Positions 16,898-22,925 of a stretch of DNA of 64,000 bases are shown here, in pieces. This stretch comes from JAKACA01 sp963769255 (GTDB taxonomy: Bacteria; Actinomycetota; Acidimicrobiia; Acidimicrobiales; Bog-793). The stretch spans positions 1,612,001 through 1,676,000 of the forward strand of contig CAVYKV010000001.1 of NCBI GenBank assembly GCA_963769255.1, read 5' to 3'. A program made the translations under genes and the position numbers. The stretch's first letter is position 1, and every line of letters starts with the position of its first letter. The notes beneath the pieces are model-generated. The model had not been told where the DNA came from and searched no databases. It saw nothing but the letters and a program-made list of their open reading frames with translations.

Positions 16898-17550
16898 TGC
16901 AGTCCGCCCCGGTCGACTCGAGCCCGCTCGCCGTCCTGCGCCGGCTCCGGGGGCCTGTGCAGGCACCGCAGGCGGGCGAGCGCTGCGACCTCTGCAGCAC
17001 CGCCATCGCCGACGACCATCGCCACCTCGTCGACGTCGAGGGGCGCAGCCTCCTGTGCGCCTGCCGGGCATGCGCCCTGCTCTTCGACCGCGACGGCGCC
17101 GCTGCCGGCCGCTTCCGGAGCGTGCCGACGGACGTCTACACCCTCGGCGAGGACGCCGCCGGTGAGCTCAACTGGGACCGGCTCCAGATCCCTGTCGGCG
17201 TCGCCTTCTTCCTGCGCCATTCCGGCGCGACCGAGGTGTCGGCCTTCTACCCCGGCCCGGCCGGGGCGACCGAGTCGCTCCTGCCCCTCGGCGCCTTCGA
17301 CGAGTTGGCGGACGGCCATCTTGAGGTTGCGTCGCTGCGCCCGGACGTCGAAGCGCTCCTCGTGCGGCTCGGCCGTGGCGGGCCGGAGTGCTACATCGTG
17401 CCGGTCGACGTCTGCTACGAGCTGGCGGGGATGCTCCGGCAGAGCTGGAGGGGCTTCGACGGGGGCGCGCAGGCGCTTCGCGGCCTCGACGAGCTCTTCG
17501 AGCGTGTGCGGCGGCGGGCACGCCCGCTGCCGGTCGAGCGTCGTGGCTGA
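16894..17550 (+). CDS. DUF5947-like hydrogenase-associated protein with cysteine knuckles
   Basis: The 218-residue protein starts at ATG 16894, overlapping the previous stop by 4 bp. CDLCSTAIADDHRHLVDVEG followed by LLCACRACALLFDRDGA gives C-x2-C and C-x-C-x2-C groups ~30 residues apart, probably a zinc or Fe-S site. The rest (LNWDRLQIPVGVAFFLRH, ECYIVPVDVCYELAGML) is a mixed alpha/beta region without recognised catalytic motifs. Proteins of this type (DUF5947) are, to my knowledge, almost confined to actinobacterial-type hydrogenase loci. The likely function is assembly or electron-transfer support, but this is not demonstrated. No membrane segment. Confidence 0.8.
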   Translation: MMQSAPVDSSPLAVLRRLRGPVQAPQAGERCDLCSTAIADDHRHLVDVEGRSLLCACRACALLFDRDGAAAGRFRSVPTDVYTLGEDAAGELNWDRLQIPVGVAFFLRHSGATEVSAFYPGPAGATESLLPLGAFDELADGHLEVASLRPDVEALLVRLGRGGPECYIVPVDVCYELAGMLRQSWRGFDGGAQALRGLDELFERVRRRARPLPVERRG

Positions 17551-18181
17551 GCTCGCCCTCTCCGTCGCCGGCGCCACAGCCGAGCCGTACGCGGCCGTTC
17601 CCACGCTGGCGCTCCACCTCCGGCTGGAGGCGCCCGGGGGCGAGCGGGTGCAGGCGGTGGCGCTGCGGGCGCAGATCCGCATCGAGCCACAGCGGCGCCA
17701 CTACACCGAGGCGGAGTCGGAGCGGCTCGTCGAGCTGTTCGGGGCGCCTGCCCAGTGGGGCGACTCGCTGCGGCCCTTCCTCTGGCTGCACGCCGCCACC
17801 GTGGTGGGTGCTTTCGAGCACGTGAGCGAGGTGGAGCTGCCCGTCGCCTGCACCTACGACTTCGAGGTGTCGGCGGCTCGCTACCTGCACGGGCTCGACG
17901 ACGGCGAGGTGCCCCTCCTCTTCCTCTTCAACGGGACGATCTTCCGCACGGGGCCGGGGGGCCTCGTCGTCGAGCCGATCGGGTGGCACACGGAGTGCCG
18001 ATACCGGATGCCGGTCGCCGTCTGGCGCGGCGTCATGGACCGGTACTTCCCCGGTGGCGGGTGGCTGCGCCTCCGTCGCGAGACGATCGACGCCCTCGGC
18101 CGCTTCAAGGCGGAGGAGGCCTTCCCTACCTGGGACGAGACCGTCGAGCGGCTGTTGAAGCTCTCGGGAGGGTCGCCGTGA
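17543..18181 (+). CDS. DUF6084-like hydrogenase-associated protein
   Basis: The 212-residue protein starts at GTG 17543, 8 bp inside the previous gene (MAELALSVAGATAEPYAAVP when read with Met). The N-terminal part is a beta-rich domain (PTLALHLRLEAPGGERV, IRIEPQRRHYTEAESERL); FLWLHAATVVGAF, NGTIFRTGPGGLVVEPIGWH and a C-terminal helical region follow. No cysteine motif, cofactor site or membrane helix is visible. I recognise it as the DUF6084-type protein usually next to DUF5947 in group 1h hydrogenase operons. Its size and repeated beta segments suggest a structural or scaffolding subunit. Function unknown. Confidence 0.75.
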   Translation: MAELALSVAGATAEPYAAVPTLALHLRLEAPGGERVQAVALRAQIRIEPQRRHYTEAESERLVELFGAPAQWGDSLRPFLWLHAATVVGAFEHVSEVELPVACTYDFEVSAARYLHGLDDGEVPLLFLFNGTIFRTGPGGLVVEPIGWHTECRYRMPVAVWRGVMDRYFPGGGWLRLRRETIDALGRFKAEEAFPTWDETVERLLKLSGGSP

Positions 18182-19596
18182 GCCGGTCGCCGGACGTCGA
18201 GGAGCGAGTGGACAGGCCGGACCGCTTCGCCGGGGCGCGCGCCGTCGCCGACGCCGTCCTCTACGAGGGAAACGTGCTCTACCCCTACCGTGCCTCGGCC
18301 CGCAAGAACCGGCTGCGGTGGCAGTTCGGGGTGCTCGCCCCGGAGGCCTACGTGGCGCAGGACGCCTCCGAGCGTTCCGGCATGCGGGCCGAGATCCCCG
18401 TCGAGACCGCCGGGCGGGCGCCGGCTCGCCTGCTCGTGAGATTGCGCTGCCTGCAGCTACGGGAGCGAGTCGTCGAGGTGGCGGCCCCCGGCGGCAGCTA
18501 TGGGGCGGTGCCGACCCTCGAGGTGGCGGGCGACCTCCTCACCTCCTTCGACGAGTCTCTCGAGCGCGAGGTGGAGATCGGGCCCCTCCGCCTCTCGGGG
18601 CTGCTGGGCGGAGCCGTGGCGACCGAGCCGTTCTCCTTCGAGGGGGGCGAGTCGGTCGTGGCCGTGCCGGGAGCCGAGAACGCCCGCCTGGTGCGGCGGC
18701 AGTGTCGCGTGAACGGGCGGATCACGGTGCGGACGGAGGATCTCGGCGGGGACCTCGCCATCGTGTCGGTCACGGCGGAGAACCTCACCCCATGGCGCGG
18801 CCCCGCCACCTCGCGCGACGACGTCATGCGCCACTGCCTCGTCGGTTCCCACCTGCTCGTGGCGGTGGAGGGGGGGAGCTTCGTCTCGCTGCTCGACCCA
18901 CCGGAGCACGCACGCCGGGCGGCGGCGAGCTGCACGAGCGTGGGCTGCTTCCCCGTGCTCGTCGGCCCACCGGAGCGCTCGGACACCGTGCTGGCGTCTC
19001 CGATCATCCTCTACGACCGCCCGGAGGTGGCGCCGGAGAGCCCGGGCGACATGTGCGACGCCACCGAGATCGACGAGATCCTTGCCCTGCGCACGCTCAC
19101 CCTCACGGCAGCCGAGAAGCGCGAGGCGCGAGCCACCGACAAACGTGCCGCCGCCATCCTCGACCGGGTGGACGCCTTCGAGCCGGAGGTCTTCGAACGG
19201 CTGCACGGAGCCATGCGCTCGTTGCGGCCCGCCGCCGTGCTCGACGGCGAGGCGTTCCCTCCCGCCGGCAGCGGCGCGGATGCCGACGTGCCCTGGTGGG
19301 ATCCGGGGGTCGACGCCTCGGTTGACCCGACGTCGGACGTGGTCACGATCGCCGGCCAACCGGTAGGGCGTGGGTGCCACGTGCGTCTCCGCCCCGGACC
19401 GGGCGGCGACGCCCAGGACATCTTCCTGGCAGGGCGGATGGCCACGGTGGGCGGCGTCTTTCGCGACGTGGACGGGGGCGTCCACCTCGCCGTCACGCTC
19501 GACGACGACCCGGCGGCCGAGCTCCACGAGGCGTACGGGCGCTACCGCTACTTCCGGCCCGAGGAGATCGAGCTCGCCGGCGGGGAGGCACCGTGA
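18178..19596 (+). CDS. conserved hydrogenase-operon protein of unknown function (472 aa)
   Basis: Starts at GTG 18178 (VSRSPDVEERVDRPDRFAG), overlapping the previous stop by 4 bp, and ends 4 bp into the protease gene. ADAVLYEGNVLYPYRASARK is a distinctive N-terminal segment, FSFEGGESVV and NARLVRRQCRVNGRITV lie mid-protein, and SPIILYDRPEVAPESPGDMC opens the C-terminal half. EIDEILALRTLTLT with EKREARATDKRAAAILDRV forms a helical stretch. The final ~120 residues (VCVRLRPG-like beta segment, DAQDIFLAGRMATVGGVF) resemble a small beta-barrel. No known catalytic motif or transmembrane helix is evident. It recurs in actinobacterial-type hydrogenase operons as a hypothetical protein. A large assembly factor or accessory subunit is possible. 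Confidence 0.75.
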   Translation: MSRSPDVEERVDRPDRFAGARAVADAVLYEGNVLYPYRASARKNRLRWQFGVLAPEAYVAQDASERSGMRAEIPVETAGRAPARLLVRLRCLQLRERVVEVAAPGGSYGAVPTLEVAGDLLTSFDESLEREVEIGPLRLSGLLGGAVATEPFSFEGGESVVAVPGAENARLVRRQCRVNGRITVRTEDLGGDLAIVSVTAENLTPWRGPATSRDDVMRHCLVGSHLLVAVEGGSFVSLLDPPEHARRAAASCTSVGCFPVLVGPPERSDTVLASPIILYDRPEVAPESPGDMCDATEIDEILALRTLTLTAAEKREARATDKRAAAILDRVDAFEPEVFERLHGAMRSLRPAAVLDGEAFPPAGSGADADVPWWDPGVDASVDPTSDVVTIAGQPVGRGCHVRLRPGPGGDAQDIFLAGRMATVGGVFRDVDGGVHLAVTLDDDPAAELHEAYGRYRYFRPEEIELAGGEAP

Positions 19597-20154
19597 CGCC
19601 GAGGGTGCTCGTGGCCGGCGTCGGGAACATCTTCCTCGGCGACGACGGTTTCGGAGTGGAGGTGGCAAGCCGTCTGGCGGGCCTGGCCATGCCCGAGGGT
19701 GTGGAGGTGGGGGAGTTCGGCATCCGCGGCGTCCATCTCGCCTATCAGCTCCTCGACGGCTACGACGTCCTCGTCCTCGTCGATGCCGTCCGGCGGGGGG
19801 ACGATCCCGGGACCCTCAGCGTCCTCGAGCCCGAGCCGCAGGAGGCGGCAGGTCGAGGCAACCAGCCCGTGGCCGTCGACGCCCATGGCATGGATTCCGG
19901 CCTCCGTCCTCCGCATCCTCGACGGCCTCGGCGGGAGGATGCAGCGTGTCCTCGTCGTCGGCTGTGAGGTGGAGGACGTCGAGGAGGGCATCGGACTGTC
20001 CGAGACGGTCAGCCGGTCGCTTCCGGCCGCCGTCGAGCTCGTGTGCCGCCTCGTCGACGAGGTCGCCTCGGGCGGTCGCGAGGTGGAAGTCGGGGCCGGA
20101 CCGCCCGCATCGCTCGGCCGGTCGACGCCGTCGAGGAGAAAGGATGCAACGTGA
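19593..20154 (+). pseudogene. hydrogenase maturation protease, frameshifted by one extra base
   Basis: The N-terminal part (GTG 19593; VLVAGVGNIFLGDDGFGVEV, then LVDAVRRGDDPGTLSVLEPE) is a HyaD/HycI-family endopeptidase that trims the hydrogenase large subunit. It reads correctly to DAHGMD and is then lost. The rest (VLRILDGLGGRMQRVLVVGC and IGLSETVSRSLPAAVELV) is in the +1 frame to the stop at 20152-20154. Removing one T at 19895-19896 gives the family-typical HGMDPASVLRILD and a normal 186-residue protein. Asp in GDDGFG, Asp in VDAVRR and the His of DAHG (Ni-sensing ligands) are all present. It is either a sequencing error or a real inactivating insertion; the intact operon around it favours error. 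Ends 4 bp into the next small gene. Confidence 0.85.
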
Positions 20155-20255
20155 TCACGAGGTTCTTGTTCTCATTGCTGCTGGCAGTCGTCACCGCTCT
20201 CGTCGTGAGGTCCCTTCCCGACATCGCCCGCTACCTGAAGATCCGGGAGATGTGA
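20151..20255 (+). CDS. 34-residue single-span membrane microprotein in hydrogenase operon
   Basis: The GTG start (20151) shares GTGA with the protease stop. The peptide begins VITRFLFSLLLAVVTALVVR and ends SLPDIARYLKIREM, so a single ~18-residue hydrophobic helix is followed by a short positively charged tail. It resembles the tiny actinobacterial proteins grouped as DUF6893 (tentative). Its place between the protease and YceI genes, and the tight start-stop coupling on both sides (ATG 20255 overlaps its TGA), argue that it is translated. A membrane anchor or stabilising microsubunit for the otherwise soluble HhyLS complex is an attractive inference. Confidence 0.65.
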   Translation: MITRFLFSLLLAVVTALVVRSLPDIARYLKIREM

Positions 20256-20350
20256 TGAGCGAGGCCCCACGCCGGCGCGCTGCGGGCGACCCGGTGAGTT
20301 GATGACGCGCTGATTCGATCGACCCGGACGCCACCTCGGTCTGGAGCGAG

Positions 20351-20818
20351 GTGCGCTCGAGCCTGCACCCGATCCACTCGGAGACGCGGGGCATGGAGGG
20401 CTACATCGACGGCGAGCTCGGCGCTGACGGGCTCCTCGATCTCGCCTCGCCACCGGCGGCGCATCTCGAGCTGCCCGTCGAGAAGATGTCCTCCGGCAAC
20501 CCCCTCTACGACCGGGAGATGATGCGACGCGTGGATGCCCGCCACTACCCGACGATCTCCGGCACGCTCTCCTCCCTGCAGGCGACGGCGACGAGCGGAC
20601 GCTACCTGGCCGAAGGCGACGTCACCTTCCGGGGCGTCACGCAGAAGGTCGCCGACGAGGTGGTCCTCACGACGCCGCAGGACGGCACCATCGTCTTCGA
20701 GGGCACCCACGTCTTCAACCTGCACGACTTCGGGATGGATCCGCCGAAGATCATGTTCCTGCGGGTCTTCCCCGAGGTGACGATCAAGGTGCGGATCGTG
20801 GCGAAGGCGGGCGGCTGA
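20351..20818 (+). CDS. YceI-family lipid-binding protein (N-terminus apparently frameshifted)
   Basis: The visible 155-residue frame from GTG 20351 lacks the first strand of a YceI barrel. The missing part (SIDPDATSVWSEV) lies just upstream in the same frame, but tandem TGA codons at 20300-20305 block it. ATG 20302, coupled as TGATG to a short upstream frame, reads Met-Thr-Arg and then stops; removing one base near 20311-20317 joins it to the barrel and gives a normal ~171-residue YceI protein. Motifs MSSGNPLYDREMMRRVDARH and GDVTFRGVTQKVADEV match those in the PadR-YceI regulator closely, so the two are paralogues. YceI proteins bind isoprenoids. A role in quinone or lipid supply to the hydrogenase is inference. 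The stop overlaps hypA by 1 bp. Confidence 0.75.
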   Translation: MRSSLHPIHSETRGMEGYIDGELGADGLLDLASPPAAHLELPVEKMSSGNPLYDREMMRRVDARHYPTISGTLSSLQATATSGRYLAEGDVTFRGVTQKVADEVVLTTPQDGTIVFEGTHVFNLHDFGMDPPKIMFLRVFPEVTIKVRIVAKAGG

Positions 20819-21153
20819 TGCACGAGCTCGGGTTGTGCGAGGCCATCCTCGATGCCGTGGAGCGGCGGGCGGGGGAGCGCCCCGTGGCCCGCGTGAGAGT
20901 GCGGGTCGGCCGGCTGCTTCACGTCCACCCGGAGGCGTTCGAGCAGTCGTTCGCCCTCGTGGCGGCGGGCAGCGTGGCCGAGTCGGCGCGCGCCGAGCTC
21001 GTGCTCGTGCCCGTGCACGGCCACTGCACGACCTGCTCGGCGACCTTCGAGTCGCCCGACGCCATCATCGCCTGCCCGACCTGCGGCTCGTTCGCGGTCG
21101 AACAGAGCGGGGGTGACGAGCTCACACTCGAATCCATCGAGTACCGCGGCTGA
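20818..21153 (+). CDS. hypA: hydrogenase nickel incorporation protein HypA
   Basis: The 111-residue nickel chaperone delivers Ni to the hydrogenase large-subunit precursor, normally with the GTPase HypB. The N-terminal MHELGLCEAILDAVE holds the Ni-binding Met-His at positions 1-2. The zinc site is HCTTCSATFES plus IIACPTCGSFAVEQSG (two C-x2-C pairs), and HPEAFEQSFALVAAGS is the helical core. The ATG directly overlaps the YceI stop (TGATG), so the start is unambiguous and must not be extended. Length is standard. No hypB follows here. Confidence 0.96.
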   Translation: MHELGLCEAILDAVERRAGERPVARVRVRVGRLLHVHPEAFEQSFALVAAGSVAESARAELVLVPVHGHCTTCSATFESPDAIIACPTCGSFAVEQSGGDELTLESIEYRG

Positions 21154-21181
21154 TAGAACCAAGGAAGGAGGAGGATCCGTC

Positions 21182-21454
21182 ATGTGCCTCGGCATTCCCG
21201 GTGAAGTGGTCGAGATCGTGGACGGAGCCCGGCACCTGGCGAAGGTCGACGTGGCAGGGGTCCGCCGGAACATCAACTACGGGCTGCTCGAGGAGGAAGG
21301 CATCGCGCCGGGCGACTGGGTGCTCATCCACGTCGGGTTCGCCATGTCGAAGATCGACGAGGAAGAGGCGGAGCTCGCCATGAACGGGCTCAAGATGATG
21401 GGGCAGGCATACGACGACGAGGTCCGTGCCGTCCTCGACTCGAGGATCACCTGA
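21182..21454 (+). CDS. hypC: hydrogenase assembly chaperone HypC
   Basis: The 90-residue chaperone binds the Fe(CN)2CO precursor with HypD and passes it to the large subunit. It begins with the essential MCLGIPGEVVEI, so Cys2 is N-terminal after Met removal. VDVAGVRRNINYGLL and GDWVLIHVGFAMSKIDEEEA are standard HypC beta-barrel and tail segments. A strong RBS (GGAAGGAGGAGG) ends about 7 bases upstream of ATG 21182, fixing the start. This canonical HypC differs from the HypC-like domain fused to a SIS domain at 27041-27811. Confidence 0.95.
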   Translation: MCLGIPGEVVEIVDGARHLAKVDVAGVRRNINYGLLEEEGIAPGDWVLIHVGFAMSKIDEEEAELAMNGLKMMGQAYDDEVRAVLDSRIT

Positions 21455-21536
21455 GGGAGGCGGGGGTTTCACCGACGGGACGAATCGTGCCGGCTCGCCG
21501 AGACCGGCACCAGGAGCGCAGAGGGAGGGCAGTTGG

Positions 21537-21764
21537 ATGGGAACGATGTTGGGGTTTCTGGTCGGGTACTACCTCGGGGTGAAGGCCGGCCCGAAGGGTT
21601 ACGAGGAGCTGCAGGAGGCGTGGAAGACGATCTCCTCCTCGGCCGAGGTGAAGGACATGATCTCCGGAGGCATCTCGATCTCGCGTGACGTCATCCGGCA
21701 GGCGAGCTCGATGCTGGCGAGCCGGCTGGGCGATGCCGAGACCCCACTCCGGAGGGTGGCCTAG
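21537..21764 (+). CDS. small YtxH-like membrane protein between hypC and hypD
   Basis: The 75-residue protein starts at ATG 21537, 7 bases after GAGGGAGGG. The N-terminus MGTMLGFLVGYYLGVKAGPK is a glycine-zipper-like hydrophobic segment, followed by an amphipathic helical region (GYEELQEAWKTISSSAEVKD, SISRDVIRQASSMLASRLGD). This looks like YtxH-type proteins: one membrane helix plus a cytoplasmic coiled coil. Its stop is 2 bp before the hypD ATG, so it belongs to the hydrogenase operon. It and the 34-residue microprotein are the only membrane proteins in the plus-strand operon and are candidates for tethering the enzyme. Confidence 0.7.
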   Translation: MGTMLGFLVGYYLGVKAGPKGYEELQEAWKTISSSAEVKDMISGGISISRDVIRQASSMLASRLGDAETPLRRVA

Positions 21765-21766
21765 GC

Positions 21767-22894
21767 ATGCGCTTCGTCGACGAGTATCGAGACCCGGCGG
21801 CGGCACGGGGCCTCCTGGCGCAGATCGGAGCGCTCGTCGGCGACGACCACGTCAAGTTCATGGAGGTGTGCGGAGGGCACACGCACACCATCTACCGTCA
21901 CGGGCTCGAGCACATCCTGCCTGCCGGCGTCGAGCTCGTGCACGGGCCGGGCTGCCCGGTCTGCGTCATCCCGATGGGCCGTATCGACGACGCCATCGCC
22001 GTCGCCGAGCAACCCGGCGTCATCTTCACGAGCTTCGGCGACATGATGCGCGTGCCGGGCTCGAACGGCAACCTGCTCGCCGCCAAAGCCCGTGGAGCGG
22101 ACGTCCGCTTCGTCTACTCGCCGCTCGATGCCCTGCGCGTGGCTGCCGAGAACCCCGACCGCGAGGTCGTCTTCTTCGCCGTCGGCTTCGAGACGACGGC
22201 GCCCTCGACGGCCGTGACGCTGCTGCGTGCCCGTTCCGAGGGCATCGACAACTTCTCCGTCTTCTCCAACCACGTGACGATCGTGCCGCCCATCAAGGCC
22301 ATCCTCGAGTCGCCCGACCTTCGCCTGGACGGGTTCATCGGTCCCGGTCACGTTTCGACGGTGGTCGGGCAGCGCCCGTACCGTTTCGTGCCCGAGATCT
22401 ACGGCAAGCCGCTCGTGACCGCCGGGTTCGAACCGCTCGACGTCCTGCAGGCGGTGGCCATGTTGCTGCAGCAGATCCGGGACGGTCGCTGCTGCGTGGA
22501 GAACCAGTACACGCGTTGCGTCCGTGAGGAGGGCAACCCGCGGGCACTCGAGATTCTGGCGGAGGTCTTCGAGCTACGTCCCCACTTCGAGTGGCGCGGC
22601 CTCGGCTTCATCTCCCAGAGCGCCCTCAAGCTGCGGCCGGAGTTCGCCGCCTTCGACGCCGAGCTTCGCTACGACGTGCCCGGCGTGCGCGTGGCCGACC
22701 CGAAGGCCTGCCAGTGCGGCGAGGTGCTGAAGGGCGTCATCAAGCCATGGGAGTGCAAGGTGTTCGGGACGGCCTGCACGCCGGAGACGCCGATCGGCAC
22801 GTGCATGGTCTCCTCGGAGGGCGCCTGTGCCGCCTATTACAACTTCGGTCGCCTGCACCGCGAGGTGGCGATCGGGGTGGGCAGCAGGGCCTGA
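21767..22894 (+). CDS. hypD: hydrogenase formation protein HypD
   Basis: The 375-residue [4Fe-4S] scaffold on which the Fe(CN)2CO group is built with HypC and HypE. FMEVCGGHTHTIYRHGL, VHGPGCPVCVIPMGRID and VGFETTAPSTAVTLL are the conserved HypD motifs. The C-terminal cluster domain has CQCGEVLKG, FGTACTPETPIGTCMVSS and EGACAAYYNFGR. Length and order are normal. The ATG is 2 bp after the YtxH-like gene. It is the last gene of the plus-strand hydrogenase operon and converges with hypF across 31 bp. Confidence 0.97.
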   Translation: MRFVDEYRDPAAARGLLAQIGALVGDDHVKFMEVCGGHTHTIYRHGLEHILPAGVELVHGPGCPVCVIPMGRIDDAIAVAEQPGVIFTSFGDMMRVPGSNGNLLAAKARGADVRFVYSPLDALRVAAENPDREVVFFAVGFETTAPSTAVTLLRARSEGIDNFSVFSNHVTIVPPIKAILESPDLRLDGFIGPGHVSTVVGQRPYRFVPEIYGKPLVTAGFEPLDVLQAVAMLLQQIRDGRCCVENQYTRCVREEGNPRALEILAEVFELRPHFEWRGLGFISQSALKLRPEFAAFDAELRYDVPGVRVADPKACQCGEVLKGVIKPWECKVFGTACTPETPIGTCMVSSEGACAAYYNFGRLHREVAIGVGSRA

Positions 22895-22925
22895 GATGGA
22901 GCCCTCCGTGACTGCCTGAGGGCGC

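Noticed and set aside
14374..17682. A 1.1-kilo-residue minus-strand open frame across the hydrogenase genes
   Set aside because: Composition of a shadow frame (Arg/Leu/Glu/Val) and no domain; both hydrogenase subunits on the plus strand are unmistakable.
20300..20305. Selenocysteine readthrough at the TGA TGA in front of YceI
   Set aside because: Two adjacent TGAs, no selenocysteine insertion hairpin seen, and YceI proteins have no active-site Sec or Cys there.
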